64,000 bases of DNA from Bradyrhizobium ontarionense (GCF_021088345.1 NZ_CP088156.1:1860001-1924000); one strand, 5' to 3'; counted from the stretch's first letter, positions 18,352 through 27,868 are shown. Notes: a model not told the origin generated them from the letters alone. A program made the numbers and translations.

Positions 18352-18402
18352 CATTGGTGCGTGATTTTGCGGTGGGAACGCTGACGAATGTGGGAGCCCG
18401 CG

Positions 18403-19530
18403 CTACCCCTCCAGGGCACCGTTGAAGAAGTCGACGAGCCCGAATGGTGCGCTGTCGCCAAGGCAGAGTTTGAGGATCAGATGCGCGCCCGCGGCCGCCG
18501 ACGCGCTGCGCGGGAATAACGCCGCTTCGTAGACGGTGAGTGCCGCTTCGATGTCGCCGGGGTGGGCGGCGATCGCCTTGCCGAGCTCGGCGCCGTCGAA
18601 CATCGCCAGGTTCGCGCCCTCGCCGGCCGGCGGCGCCAGGTGCGCGGCATCACCGAGAAGCGTCACCCCAGGCACACGGTCCCATCGATGGTCGTTCGGA
18701 AGCGTGTGGATCATGCGCGGGACCGGCGGGATTTCGCCGTCAGTGATCAGCGCGGTGAGCGCAGGCGCCCATCCGTTGAACTCGGCCGCGATTCGGGCAG
18801 TCGCGACGGCGGCGTCCATGAAGTCGATGCCGGCGATCCACTCGGCGGAGCGGTTCAGCGCGACATAGGCGTGAAGAACGCGTCCCGCCTCACGGTGCGC
18901 GAAGATCCCCTGTCCCGGAGCGAGCGCGAACAATGCGCCGCCGCCGACCGCCTCGGCCGCGGCGGTGTGCCGCTCGTCGGCGTCATGCAGGTAGGTCTCA
19001 ATGAACGTCGTGCCGACATAGTCCGGCTTGGCGGCCGACAGCAGCGGCCGGACCTTCGACCAGGCGCCGTCGGCGCCGACCAGGAGGCTCGTGATCAGGG
19101 TCGAGCCGTCCGCGAACCTCAGCTCGTGCCTGTGATCGCCGAGGGGCACGACGCCGGTCAGCTTCTTGCTCCACCGGATCGTCTCCGCTGGCAGGGAATC
19201 GAGAAGAATCCGCCGCAGGTCGCCGCGCAGCACCTCGGGGCGTCGGCCGTCATCGGGCTGTGCGAGCAGCACCGTGCCATGCTGGTCGAGCACGCGCGAA
19301 GCCGCGCCGCCCTCATGGATGATCGCACGGAACGCATCGATAAGGCCGGCGTCTTCGAGAGCGCGTTGCCCGTCGTGCTCGTGAATATCGAGCTGGCCGC
19401 CTTGCGTCCGGGTCTCGGCGGAGGGATCCGCCTCATAGATCGTAGCCGGGATACCGTGGACATGGAGGACGCGTGCGAGCGTGAGGCCACCGAGGCCCGC
19501 GCCGACGATCGTGACCGGAGTCGTCATCAT
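18403..19530 (-). CDS. FAD-dependent monooxygenase, TetX-like
   Basis: A 375-residue class A flavin monooxygenase. The Rossmann start TIVGAGLGGLTLARVLHVHG is at residues 7-26, the RGDLRRILLDSL segment near 110, the DG motif LLVGADGAWSKVRPLL about 160, and the second FAD motif VTLLGDAAHLAPPAGEGANL about 290. The pattern GGQLDIHEHDGQRALEDAG is typical of TetX and related hydroxylases, so hydroxylation of a polycyclic or aromatic compound (possibly a drug) is likely; actual tetracycline inactivation is not shown. GAAAGG-type ribosome site precedes ATG 19530. It is divergent from, and probably repressed by, the TetR gene at 19608. Confidence 0.85.
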   Translation of the reverse strand: MMTTPVTIVGAGLGGLTLARVLHVHGIPATIYEADPSAETRTQGGQLDIHEHDGQRALEDAGLIDAFRAIIHEGGAASRVLDQHGTVLLAQPDDGRRPEVLRGDLRRILLDSLPAETIRWSKKLTGVVPLGDHRHELRFADGSTLITSLLVGADGAWSKVRPLLSAAKPDYVGTTFIETYLHDADERHTAAAEAVGGGALFALAPGQGIFAHREAGRVLHAYVALNRSAEWIAGIDFMDAAVATARIAAEFNGWAPALTALITDGEIPPVPRMIHTLPNDHRWDRVPGVTLLGDAAHLAPPAGEGANLAMFDGAELGKAIAAHPGDIEAALTVYEAALFPRSASAAAGAHLILKLCLGDSAPFGLVDFFNGALEG

Positions 19531-19547
19531 CTGCCTTTCAATTTGAC

Positions 19548-19562
19548 TGGAACGTTGTTCCA
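19548..19562. promoter_or_regulatory. TetR operator O1
   Basis: TGGAAC-GTT-GTTCCA is a perfect 6-3-6 palindrome, 18 bp upstream of the monooxygenase ATG. It shares both half-sites with the second copy at 19574. TetR-family dimers bind such sites in divergent promoters. Confidence 0.8.
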
Positions 19563-19573
19563 TGAAAATCAAT

Positions 19574-19588
19574 TGGAACAATGTTCCA
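19574..19588. promoter_or_regulatory. TetR operator O2
   Basis: TGGAAC-AAT-GTTCCA, the second perfect palindrome, 26 bp (centre to centre) from the first and 20 bp before the TetR ATG. The identical half-sites and near 2.5-turn spacing point to one regulator controlling both genes. Confidence 0.8.
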
Positions 19589-19607
19589 GGCATGTCAAGG
19601 TGTATTC

Positions 19608-20279
19608 ATGGCGACCAGGATTCAGCGGACCGAGCGGCGCGCGGACGCGCTCTCGAAGGAGAGAATCGTCAAGGCAGCGATCGAGATCCTCGACGCCGAC
19701 GGCGAGAGCGCTCTGACCTTCCGCGCGCTCGCGGCTCGCCTGGCAACCGGAAGCGGGGCGATCTACTGGCACGTCGCCAACAAGAGCGATCTGCTCGCAG
19801 CGGCCACCGATGACGTCATTACCCGTGTCATGACCGGCGTCGTCGGCGATGCACAGCCGCCGGAGGCGATCCGTGCCGTTGCCCTCGGGGTGTTCGACGC
19901 AATCGACGCCCACCCCTGGGTGGGCGCCCAGCTCTTCCGTGAACCGTGGCGGTCCGCGATGCTGCAGATCGTCGAAAGCGTCGGCGGACGGCTCCAGACG
20001 CTCGGTGTCCCCGACAGTGCCCTGTTCGATTCCGCGTCTACGCTCTTGAACTACATCCTCGGCGTGGCCGGGCAGAACGCCGCGAACGCCCGCCTCCTGC
20101 CACGCGAGACGGACCGCGCGGCGTTCCTCGGATCGGTCGCCGCACGGTGGACGCAGCTCGATCCCGCGGAGTACCCGTTCGTGCATCGGGTGGCGACGGA
20201 ACTGCGCGAGCACGACGACCGCGAGCAGTTTCTAGCCGGCATCGACCTCATCCTGGCCGGTATCGGGACCATCCGATAG
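19608..20279 (+). CDS. TetR/AcrR-family repressor
   Basis: A 223-residue TetR-type repressor. The helix-turn-helix is at about residues 12-58 (ERIVKAAIEILDADGESALT, FRALAARLATGSGAIYWHVA, NKSDLLAAATDDV). The rest is a TetR_C-type ligand and dimer domain with RWTQLDPAEYPFVHRVA near residue 180. ATG 19608 is preferred over an earlier start that would overlap operator O2. The divergent TetX-like monooxygenase is the obvious target, and two operators lie between them. Confidence 0.9.
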   Translation: MATRIQRTERRADALSKERIVKAAIEILDADGESALTFRALAARLATGSGAIYWHVANKSDLLAAATDDVITRVMTGVVGDAQPPEAIRAVALGVFDAIDAHPWVGAQLFREPWRSAMLQIVESVGGRLQTLGVPDSALFDSASTLLNYILGVAGQNAANARLLPRETDRAAFLGSVAARWTQLDPAEYPFVHRVATELREHDDREQFLAGIDLILAGIGTIR

Positions 20280-20359
20280 GCCGCAACCGACTTGCAACCC
20301 CTGCCCTGGTCCGAACGCAGAGATGCGCAACCGGCGGGAGAATATCGAAATCAGGACCT

Positions 20360-20430
20360 TGGCAGGCCTGACGGTGAGACTCGTGACGACGCCGCCAGCG
20401 CTGGTGGCAGCACTGGCGGCGGCGTTGTAG
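20360..20430 (+). pseudogene. Remnant of an ArsB-type 3' end
   Basis: The stretch beginning TGGCAG and ending in TAG matches the last 72 bases of the transporter gene ending at 18351. The encoded tail RLVTTPPALVAALAAAL parallels GLVATPPALIAALAAAI, and just before it the reading frame is broken by a 1-base deletion. No upstream part of the gene is present. The monooxygenase/TetR pair is therefore flanked by a full arsB end and a degenerate arsB end, suggesting the pair was inserted with a partial duplication or replaced a tandem copy. Confidence 0.65.
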
Positions 20431-20448
20431 TCACGGTCAGCCCGACGA

Positions 20449-20943
20449 TCAGGCCGCGGCTTCGTAGTTGACCGCGGTCTCAGCGATCTTGGTCAGCGTC
20501 TCGTCGGTCTTGCGCTCTTCATTCAGCGTCTGGTCGAGCAGTTTGGCGGCCTTCGGGATGTTGAGCTTGAGCGCCCAGGCCTTCAGGGTGCCATAGCGCG
20601 ACATCTCGTAGTGCTCCACCGCTTGGGCTGCGGCCAACAGCCCGGCGTCCAGCGCCTGCGTGCCCTTGTACTCGTCCATGATCTCCTTGCCCTCGTCGAT
20701 GATGCCCTCGATCGCATCGCACTTCTTGCCGCGGGCGGGCTTGCCGAGCATCTCGAAGATCTGCTCGAGGCGCTCGATCTGGCCCTCGGTCTCGTCCTGG
20801 TGCTTGAGGAAGGCGGCCTGCAGCTTTTCGGACTGCGCGGCCTTGGCCATCTTCGGCAGGGTCTTCAGGATCTGCTTCTCGGCGTAGTAGATGTCCTTGA
20901 GGGTATCGAGGAAGAGTTCGTTGAGATCCTTGTCGGCAGGCAT
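20449..20943 (-). CDS. YciE/YciF (DUF892) ferritin-like protein
   Basis: A 164-residue helical protein of the DUF892 family, the ferritin-like fold of E. coli YciF/YciE, linked to stress responses. The family opening LNELFLDTLKDIYYAEKQIL (residues 6-25) and the later helix LAAAQAVEHYEMSRYGTLKAW, with Glu, His and Tyr typical of a di-iron site, are clear. It is a single gene, oriented opposite to its neighbours. The ATG at 20943 is chosen because the sequence before it lacks family similarity. Confidence 0.92.
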   Translation of the reverse strand: MPADKDLNELFLDTLKDIYYAEKQILKTLPKMAKAAQSEKLQAAFLKHQDETEGQIERLEQIFEMLGKPARGKKCDAIEGIIDEGKEIMDEYKGTQALDAGLLAAAQAVEHYEMSRYGTLKAWALKLNIPKAAKLLDQTLNEERKTDETLTKIAETAVNYEAAA

Positions 20944-21144
20944 GGTGTGCTCCCTGGTTGCTGCGCGCCGACAACCGGGGAGCTGGGCGCTTGTTCCTGC
21001 CGCGGGCTGCCGCATCGGCAAAATTCATTCCGCCGCGCAGCATTCGCGCGCGCGCCTCTTGTAACAAAACTGTCACCCGGCAAAACTAAACCTCTCCCTG
21101 CGGCGCCACGCCGCGATTCCGTTTATGGCTTTCAGGAGTTTTTG

Positions 21145-23001
21145 ATGCGCCGCCCGCTCGTGCTGCTGTGCGCCGGACTGACCTTCTTGTCGTCCGGGGC
21201 TGCATTCGCGCAGAACGCCACCCCCCATAACCTCATCCTGTTCATTCCTGATGGCCTGCGCGCGCTGAAGGTGACGCCGGAGACGGCGCCAGCCATGGCC
21301 GCCGTTCGCGACAAGGGCGTCAACTTCAAGAACTCGCATTCGCTGTTTCCGACCTTCACCATGGCCAACGGCTCGGCCATGGCGACCGGCCATTATCTCG
21401 GCGACACCGGCACGTTCTCGAACACGATCTTCACCGGCTATACCTCGGCGCCCGCCGGCGACACCGTCGTGCCCTTCATCGAGAACGACGCGGTGCTCGG
21501 CGACATCGATGAGCACTTCAACGGCGACTATCTCAACGAGGACACGATCCTGAAGCTCGCCCGCAAGGCCGGCTATTCCACGGCCGCGATCGGCAAGCTC
21601 GGCCCGACCTACCTGTTCGATCATACCGGCTGCCCCTGCAAGCCCGGCGCGACCTCCTCGATCGTGATCGACGATTCCACGGGGGCTAAGGCCGGCGTAC
21701 CGATCACCGACGAGATCAAGGACGCGATCACCAAGGCCGGGCTGCCGCTGGCAACGCCGTCGCGCGGCGACAATGGCAAGGCCGGCGACGCCAAGACGCC
21801 GGGAACGACGACCGCCAACGTCGCGCAGCAGGCCTACATGGTCGACGTCGCCACCAAGGCGGTGCTGCCGATGTTCAAGGCCCGCAACAAGCCGTTCGTC
21901 CTGGTGTTCTGGTCGCGCGATCCCGACGGCAGCCAGCACAATCACGGCGACAGCCTCAACACCATCACGCCGGGCATCAACGGCCCGACCTCGATGGCCG
22001 GCATCAAGAACGCCGACGACAATCTGGCGCAGCTGCGCAAGGCGCTCGACGAACTCGGCCTGGCCGCCACGACCAACATCATGGTCCAGGCCGACCATGG
22101 CTTCTCGACCATCTCCAAGGAGAGCAAGACCAGCCCCTCGGCCAAGGTCAGCTATGACGACACGCCGAAGGACTTCCTGCCGATGGGCTTCCTGGCGCTC
22201 GACCTCGCCAAGGCGCTCGACCTGCCGCTGTTCGATCCCAACGACAAGAACGTAGCCGTGCCCGAGGGCAAGCATCCCAAGGCCGGCAATGGCGTGCTCG
22301 GCAAGGACCCGACCAAGCCCGAGCTCGTCGTCGCGACCAATGGCGGCTCCGACCTGATCTATCTGCCGAACCGCGACAAGAAGCTCGCCCAGCGCACCGT
22401 CAAGGCGCTGCTGGCGCAGGACTACGTCTCCGGCATCTTCGTCGATGATACGCTCGGCGAGATCGCGGGCACGCTGCCGCTGTCGGAGATCAACCTGCAG
22501 GGCAAGGCCGTGACGCCGCATCCCGCGATCGTCGTCAACTTCCGCTCCTATGTCGCGCCGGGCTGCGACGCGCCGACCAACTGCTCGGTCGAGGTCTCCG
22601 ATACGGTGCTGCGCCAGGGCCAGGGCATGCATGGCTCGTTCAGCCGCGGCGACACCTACAACTTCATGGCCGCCATCGGTCCGGACTTCAAGGCGGGCTT
22701 CGTCGATCCCCTGCCCGTCAGCAACGCCGATGTCGGCACCACCGCTGCCAAGCTGCTCGACCTCAAGGTCGCGCCGAAGGGCAAGCTGATCGGCCGCGTG
22801 ATGACGGAGGCGATGCCCAACGGCGCGACGCCGAAGGCCTCGTCCGATGTCGTCAGGTCCGACCCGGCCGCCGGCGGCCTGCGCACGATCCTGAAGCTGC
22901 AACGCGTCGGCACCCAGCGCTATTTCGATGTCGCCGGCTTCCCCGGCCGCACCGTGGGGCTCGACGAGGAAACGAAGAAGCAGAAGGCGGCGGCGAAGTA
23001 G
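21145..23001 (+). CDS. Secreted alkaline phosphatase-superfamily (type I phosphodiesterase) enzyme
   Basis: A 618-residue exported enzyme. Residues 1-22 are a signal peptide (RRPLVLLCAGLTFLSSGAAFA, cut after AFA). The NPP/alkaline phosphatase core follows: LILFIPDGLRALKV with the first metal Asp, the nucleophile region FPTFTMANGSAMATGHYLGD, FWSRDPDGSQHNHGD and MVQADHGFSTI, where Asp and His residues supply the two zinc sites, and the last His in GMHGSFSRGDTYN. It probably hydrolyses phosphodiesters or nucleotides in the periplasm. Ribosome site AGGAG precedes ATG 21145, and a strong terminator follows. It appears monocistronic. Confidence 0.88.
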   Translation: MRRPLVLLCAGLTFLSSGAAFAQNATPHNLILFIPDGLRALKVTPETAPAMAAVRDKGVNFKNSHSLFPTFTMANGSAMATGHYLGDTGTFSNTIFTGYTSAPAGDTVVPFIENDAVLGDIDEHFNGDYLNEDTILKLARKAGYSTAAIGKLGPTYLFDHTGCPCKPGATSSIVIDDSTGAKAGVPITDEIKDAITKAGLPLATPSRGDNGKAGDAKTPGTTTANVAQQAYMVDVATKAVLPMFKARNKPFVLVFWSRDPDGSQHNHGDSLNTITPGINGPTSMAGIKNADDNLAQLRKALDELGLAATTNIMVQADHGFSTISKESKTSPSAKVSYDDTPKDFLPMGFLALDLAKALDLPLFDPNDKNVAVPEGKHPKAGNGVLGKDPTKPELVVATNGGSDLIYLPNRDKKLAQRTVKALLAQDYVSGIFVDDTLGEIAGTLPLSEINLQGKAVTPHPAIVVNFRSYVAPGCDAPTNCSVEVSDTVLRQGQGMHGSFSRGDTYNFMAAIGPDFKAGFVDPLPVSNADVGTTAAKLLDLKVAPKGKLIGRVMTEAMPNGATPKASSDVVRSDPAAGGLRTILKLQRVGTQRYFDVAGFPGRTVGLDEETKKQKAAAK

Positions 23002-23030
23002 CCTCCCAGCGACGCCGGTCTGGTCGACTC

Positions 23031-23061
23031 AGAATGCCCCGCACAAGCGGGGCATTCTTTT
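23031..23061 (+). terminator. Rho-independent terminator
   Basis: AGAATGCCCCGC (23031-23042) pairs perfectly with GCGGGGCATTCT (23047-23058) around an ACAA loop, followed by TTT. It ends the phosphodiesterase transcript 30 bp after the stop codon. Confidence 0.9.
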
Positions 23062-23111
23062 GGACGCGATCTCGTCGTCGATCTATTTAACCTGCCAACT
23101 TCGCAGCGACT

Positions 23112-23840
23112 TCAACACGACGGAGCGGCAGGTTCCACGGCCTGTCTATCCCAGAGCTTCAGGGTAATCAGCGAGAAGCCGATCATCAGGCCCGCGGCGA
23201 GCGCGCCGACACATGCGAAATAGAAGTATTCCGGAAGCATGAGCATCTCGGTCGCATAGTCATAGTGATGATGGCTGGCGGTCGCCGTGATGATGTCCCA
23301 GTCGCGATGAACGGCCGCGGCAAAACTGCCGAGATAGCCACCCGCGGCGGCAGTCCAGACAAATGCGATCGTTTTGAGTCGATACAGCGAAGCCAGACAG
23401 ATGACTGCGCACATGATGACGATCACGATCGCGGCGTAAGATCCCCATTCCAATCCTGACGTCGCCTCGATGGCGAGATACGTCGCAAGCACAGCCGCCG
23501 CCAGGGACAGCAGCACGAGCAACCCCGATGGCAGGCTGCTCAAGCGATCGATGAGGCCTCGATCGCGCTCGGTCCGCACTCCCCAGCGCGCCAACACGAG
23601 CCTCACCTGCGCTGCGCAAAGTCCGCCTAGGATTGCCAACAACAGATCGCCGTTAAACTCGAAATCCCGGAACACCGCGAACCAGGCCCCCCTAAGGGAC
23701 CATGACAAAAGCAATTGAAACAGGACCGGCGCGAACGCGCTGAGAAGCACGCGCGGAATGTAGCGCTCGTTCCAGATGTAGGGGAGCGCGCAGACGAAGC
23801 CGACGAGCACGGCTTCGAGACTTTGGATCACACTATCCAC
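23112..23840 (-). CDS. Multi-pass membrane protein, unknown
   Basis: A 242-residue (from GTG 23840) or 256-residue (start 23882) integral membrane protein with about seven hydrophobic segments. A cytoplasmic-type basic loop (ARWGVRTERDRGLIDRLSSL) is about mid-protein. A His-rich loop ASHHHYDYATEMLMLPEY precedes the last segment. I recognise no family. It is convergent to the phosphodiesterase gene. Confidence 0.6.
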   Translation of the reverse strand: MDSVIQSLEAVLVGFVCALPYIWNERYIPRVLLSAFAPVLFQLLLSWSLRGAWFAVFRDFEFNGDLLLAILGGLCAAQVRLVLARWGVRTERDRGLIDRLSSLPSGLLVLLSLAAAVLATYLAIEATSGLEWGSYAAIVIVIMCAVICLASLYRLKTIAFVWTAAAGGYLGSFAAAVHRDWDIITATASHHHYDYATEMLMLPEYFYFACVGALAAGLMIGFSLITLKLWDRQAVEPAAPSC

Positions 23841-24027
23841 GACATACCCTGACCTGAATGAGCACCAGCGCGCCGGTGCCACGAATGTTCAAGGCGCAGG
23901 GCGCGCTGCGTCAAGCGGGAATCTGTGATGGCGACCTGTCACGCACGACGTGGTGCGACAAAACAAAAGAGCGCGACGGGGACGTCGCGCTCTTCGAATT
24001 CTGCTCTTCGTGCGTAGCGCGATGCAC

Positions 24028-24600
24028 TCACATCCCGATGTCGATCATCGAGGGCAGCTGCGCCAGCGGCAGCACGGTGACGCCGACAAGCGTCGCGACC
24101 ATGGCCCTCAGGGCACGATTGCCCTGGCGCTTGCCGCGCATCTGCTTGGCGACCCATTCCAGCACATCGGTGCGGACGCCGCGTGCATTGGCCGGCGCCC
24201 AGCTCGCGATGTCGGTCTCGGCGGCCAGCGCGACGCTGCGCGGCGGCACCGGCAGGCCGGATGCGGAGGCGGTGTGATGCGCAATCGCCTTGGCGAGCAG
24301 GTCCTCGAACCGCCCGTCATCGTTGCGCTCGGTCGCGGCCTGGTCGATTGCGAACAGGGCCTCGGCTTCGGCGCGGCTGACCGGCGCGTCATTGATCGCA
24401 GCCGCAGTCAGGATGGCCGCACACCAGGCCACGTCGTCGGCATCGAGCACGCGGGAGAAATGGACGCGTCCCGCGGTGGTCGGGCCCTCGCCGGTGATCA
24501 CGCCGTCGCGCACGATGGCAAGCGCTGAGGCAGCGGTCTCACAGGAGGACGGTTCGAGCCCATCGATGGAACCGATGGTTTTTGGGGCAGAGGCAGACAT
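24028..24600 (-). CDS. Uncharacterised protein
   Basis: A 190-residue protein. An acidic, Ala-rich region with an acidic-residue-rich pattern (SRAEAEALFAIDQAATERND, then DGRFEDLLAKAIAHHTA) is followed by a basic stretch QMRGKRQGNRALRAM and a short hydrophobic C-terminus (VATLVGVTVLPLAQL), perhaps a membrane anchor. I recall similar uncharacterised proteins in Bradyrhizobium-type genomes but no function. The ATG at 24600 follows a 360-bp gap containing no other gene. Confidence 0.6.
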   Translation of the reverse strand: MSASAPKTIGSIDGLEPSSCETAASALAIVRDGVITGEGPTTAGRVHFSRVLDADDVAWCAAILTAAAINDAPVSRAEAEALFAIDQAATERNDDGRFEDLLAKAIAHHTASASGLPVPPRSVALAAETDIASWAPANARGVRTDVLEWVAKQMRGKRQGNRALRAMVATLVGVTVLPLAQLPSMIDIGM

Positions 24601-24963
24601 GTTCTCTTCTCAGTTGCTGTGTTGACCCACCTTGTCGGTCCGCGTCTGAACGAGTGGTTAACGGTTCAAAACGGCGTTGTGGGTTTTTGTATCGGTTGCC
24701 GATTTGCCGCAGTGACCTCGATCACGGTTCAATGCCACGGCTGGCGGGGGCGGCGTGTTGCGACCGAGACATGGCGAAATCTGGGCAGCGGGTCGTCTCA
24801 TGGATGTTTCGTCGCACCTGCGGAACTCAAAAGAAGTTGTTGCGCGCGTGAGTTCCGGTGAAATTATTTTCTATTTTTTGTCAGCCAGTTCCCTTGTGGA
24901 GCGGTATTTCCTATAGTGGCTAGAAGAATTTATCCGCCTGTCTGCAATGAATTGAGGACTTCC
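24601..24963. other. Gene-free divergent promoter region
   Basis: It lies between the uncharacterised gene (minus) and the peroxiredoxin gene (plus). The last 100 bases are AT-rich (ATTATTTTCTATTTTTTG near 24863) and contain TATAGT at 24912-24917 as a possible -10 hexamer with only a poor -35 (TTCCCT, 17 bp upstream). No open frame here has coding character. Confidence 0.4.
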
Positions 24964-25623
24964 ATGGCTCTCCAAATCGGCTCCACTGCCCCGGACTTCG
25001 AGGCGCAAACCACCGAAGGCAAGATCAAATTCCACGACTGGATCGGCGACAGCTGGGCGCTCTTGTTCTCGCACCCGAAGGATTTCACCCCGGTCTGCAC
25101 CACCGAGCTCGGTGCCCTCGCCCGGCTGAAGCCGGAATTCGACAAGCGCGGCGTCAAGCTGATGGGGCTCTCGGTCGACGCCGTGGACAATCACACCAAA
25201 TGGTCTGAGGACATCAAGGAGACCCAGGGAGCGGCGCCGAACTACCCGATGATCGGCGACACCGACTACAACGTCTCCAAGCTCTACGACATGCTGCCGG
25301 CGGCGATCTCCGGCGATCCGGCGAAGCGCACCGCCGCGGACAACCTGACCGTCCGCAACGTCTTCATCATCGGCCCGGACAAGAAGATCAAGCTGATCCT
25401 GGTCTACCCGATGACAACGGGCCGCAACTTCCAGGAAATTCTACGCGTCATCGACTCGCTGCAGCTGACCGCCAAGCACCGCGTCGCCACCCCCGCCGAC
25501 TGGAAGCAGGGCGAGGACGTGATCATCGCCGGCTCGGTGTCCGACGACGAGGCCAAGACGATCTATCCGGACGGCTGGAAGGCGCCGAAGCCGTATCTGC
25601 GGGTCGTGCCGCAGCCGAAGTAA
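24964..25623 (+). CDS. 1-Cys peroxiredoxin (Prx6 type)
   Basis: A 219-residue thiol peroxidase that reduces hydrogen peroxide and organic peroxides. The peroxidatic Cys is in FSHPKDFTPVCTTELGAL (about residue 45). The Prx6-type C-terminal half follows (FIIGPDKKIKLILVYPMTTG, RNFQEILRVIDSLQLT, then ADWKQGEDVIIAGSVSDDEA). No second resolving cysteine is visible, consistent with a 1-Cys mechanism. The ATG has GAGGA seven bases upstream. It is monocistronic, with an AT-rich promoter region. Confidence 0.95.
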   Translation: MALQIGSTAPDFEAQTTEGKIKFHDWIGDSWALLFSHPKDFTPVCTTELGALARLKPEFDKRGVKLMGLSVDAVDNHTKWSEDIKETQGAAPNYPMIGDTDYNVSKLYDMLPAAISGDPAKRTAADNLTVRNVFIIGPDKKIKLILVYPMTTGRNFQEILRVIDSLQLTAKHRVATPADWKQGEDVIIAGSVSDDEAKTIYPDGWKAPKPYLRVVPQPK

Positions 25624-25642
25624 AGGTTCGCGCCTGGCGCCT

Positions 25643-25913
25643 TCATTCGCCCTTCTTCTCGGAGGAGGGCGAATGCCGGTGCAAATCCATCCGGTCGTGC
25701 AGCATGCGACTGATCTCGATGATCTGCCGACCGCCGACACGATAAAGCGACAAGTGCCCGCCCGGGTCGACCGTGTCTTGCGACATGGAGCGTGTGCACG
25801 CCCGGCATGATGTCTTCACGAGCTCTGGGCGCAGCAATCCGCCGCGGTCAATCGTCTGCGCGCCCGATGAGCTGTTCGGGCAAGCCACCCGGATCAGCCT
25901 GCAGCTCATCCAT
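25643..25913 (-). pseudogene. Decayed ParE/RelE-type toxin
   Basis: Pieces of a ParE-like toxin are spread over two reading frames. The last frame gives HLSLYRVGGRQIIEISRMLH, followed by DRMDL, the usual ParE C-terminus. Just upstream another frame gives DIMPGVHTLHVARHG, which fits the preceding 'PG-hRSh-hG' strand, and before it RPEL appears in the first frame again. At least two frameshifts are needed to join them, and a stop interrupts the N-terminal part. No intact antitoxin is adjacent. I infer a dead toxin-antitoxin remnant. Confidence 0.5.
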
Positions 25914-26161
25914 GCTGACGACCCCTCTTGAACCCGCCGCGATCCAGTGCGCGGAAGCGTGCCTGCGCGGGACAAGCACCGATGTCGCGTAGCTGGCACG
26001 CGGAGCCGTCGAGCGTCTTCGTGCGCCGTCATGGCGGCCGTAGTCCTACGGGCGATGGTTGGAAGTTGCGCGAAAATTAACTTCGATGGGCGAACTTTAT
26101 CGCTTCTCAACTCGCAGCTGTACCTCGCGCGCCGCGGGCGCAAATTCGTCTGGAGCGAATA

Positions 26162-27868
26162 ATGTCATTCATGGGTCGGTTCAGCATCCTCGCCAAGGTC
26201 CTCTCGATCGTCGTGCTGCTCAGCGGCGTCGCAGCGACCATGGCCTGGCTCGGCATTTCCGCGCTCGGCGACCTCAGCGAGAAGGCCGACGTGATGTCGG
26301 CGGCAGCGAAACGCGCCCTCTTCGCTGCGCGCGCCAATCAGAACGTGATCGCCTTGAACCGCGCCGAGTTCCGCAGCGCGCTCGACCCCAGCGACGAGAA
26401 CAGGCTCGCCGCGCGCGAGGTGATCCAGACCCAGCTCAAGCAATATGACGAACGCTTCGCCCAGGTCAGCGAGACCGTGGACGAGAAGGCGAAGGCCATG
26501 CTGCCCGAGGTGAAGGACGCCTTCACCGCCTACAAGAGCCAGCTCGACAAGACGCTCGCCGTCGTCGACGCGGAGAAGTCCAGCAACATCGGCGAGAGCG
26601 TCGTGCGCCTGCGCGATGCGGCGATGAAGAGCCGCGCCGCCGCCGAAAACCTGCAGGGCAAGGTCCGCGCGGTGGCCGACCGCCTCAATGCCCGGGTCGA
26701 GGAGAAGGCGAAGGAGGCGCACGATCAATACCAGGCGACGTCGCGCCTGCTCGTCATCGTAGCGTCGGTCGGCATCGTGTTCAGCGGCGTGCTCGGTTTT
26801 CTGATCGGCCAGTTCGGCATCGCGAAGCCGATCCGCGCCATCGTTGCCCTGCTGCAGCAGCTCGCCGGCGGCAACTATGATGCCGCCGTCCATGCGACGG
26901 ACCGCAAGGACGAGGTCGGTGACGTCGCCCGGGCCGCCGAAGTCTTCAAGGCCAACGGTTTTGCCAAGATCCGCATGGAGGCGGAGCAGAAGGAGATGGA
27001 GCGGCGCGCCATCGAGCAACGCAAGGCCGACATGCGCACGCTGGCCGACAATTTCGAGACTGCCGTCGGCGAGATCATCAGGACGGTCTCCTCCGCTTCG
27101 ACCGAGCTCGAAGCATCCGCGGGCTCGCTGACCTCCACCGCCTCGCGCTCGCAGCAGCTCGCGACCACCGTGGCCGCCGCCTCGGAGGAGGCCTCGACCA
27201 ATGTCCAGTCGGTGGCATCGGCCACCGAAGAGCTCTCCTCCTCGGTCAACGAGATCAGCCGTCAGGTGCAGGAATCCGCACGCATGGCCAGGGACGCAGT
27301 GGGACAGGCGCACCGCACCAACGAACGGGTCGGCGAATTGTCGAAGGCGGCGGCGCGGATCGGCGACGTCGTCGAGCTGATCAATACGATCGCCGGCCAA
27401 ACCAACCTGCTGGCGCTCAACGCCACCATCGAGGCGGCACGCGCCGGTGAGGCCGGTCGCGGCTTCGCGGTCGTCGCCTCTGAGGTGAAGGCCCTGGCCG
27501 AGCAGACCGCGAAGGCGACCGGCGAGATCGGGCAGCAGATCTCCAGCATCCAGGGAGCGACCCACGAATCCGTCGCGGCCATCAGGGAGATCTCCGGGAC
27601 CATCGAGCGATTGTCGGAGATCGCCTCGGCCATTGCGGCGGCCGTCGAGGAGCAAGGCGCGGCCACCCAGGAAATCTCCCGCAACGTGCAGCAGGCGGCG
27701 CTGGGCACGCAGCTGGTCTCCTCCAACGTCGCCGACGTCCAGCAGGGCGCAAGCGAGACCGGCTCCGCCTCCTCCCAGGTGCTGTCGGCAGCCAAGGCGC
27801 TGTCGAACGACGGCAACAGGCTGCGCTCCGAGGTCGGCCGGTTCCTGCAGACCGTTCGAGCCGCCTAG
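26162..27868 (+). CDS. Methyl-accepting chemotaxis protein (HAMP type)
   Basis: A 568-residue chemoreceptor. Membrane segments lie at about residues 10-32 and 195-215 and enclose a helical, four-helix-bundle-like periplasmic domain (about 165 residues). A HAMP domain follows ([20 protein letters not shown]), then a long coiled coil whose hairpin tip shows [20 protein letters not shown] and [19 protein letters not shown], the CheA/CheW contact region. No C-terminal receptor pentapeptide for CheR is seen. The ligand is unknown. A second chemoreceptor lies at 39906. Confidence 0.93.
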   Translation: MSFMGRFSILAKVLSIVVLLSGVAATMAWLGISALGDLSEKADVMSAAAKRALFAARANQNVIALNRAEFRSALDPSDENRLAAREVIQTQLKQYDERFAQVSETVDEKAKAMLPEVKDAFTAYKSQLDKTLAVVDAEKSSNIGESVVRLRDAAMKSRAAAENLQGKVRAVADRLNARVEEKAKEAHDQYQATSRLLVIVASVGIVFSGVLGFLIGQFGIAKPIRAIVALLQQLAGGNYDAAVHATDRKDEVGDVARAAEVFKANGFAKIRMEAEQKEMERRAIEQRKADMRTLADNFETAVGEIIRTVSSASTELEASAGSLTSTASRSQQLATTVAAASEEASTNVQSVASATEELSSSVNEISRQVQESARMARDAVGQAHRTNERVGELSKAAARIGDVVELINTIAGQTNLLALNATIEAARAGEAGRGFAVVASEVKALAEQTAKATGEIGQQISSIQGATHESVAAIREISGTIERLSEIASAIAAAVEEQGAATQEISRNVQQAALGTQLVSSNVADVQQGASETGSASSQVLSAAKALSNDGNRLRSEVGRFLQTVRAA

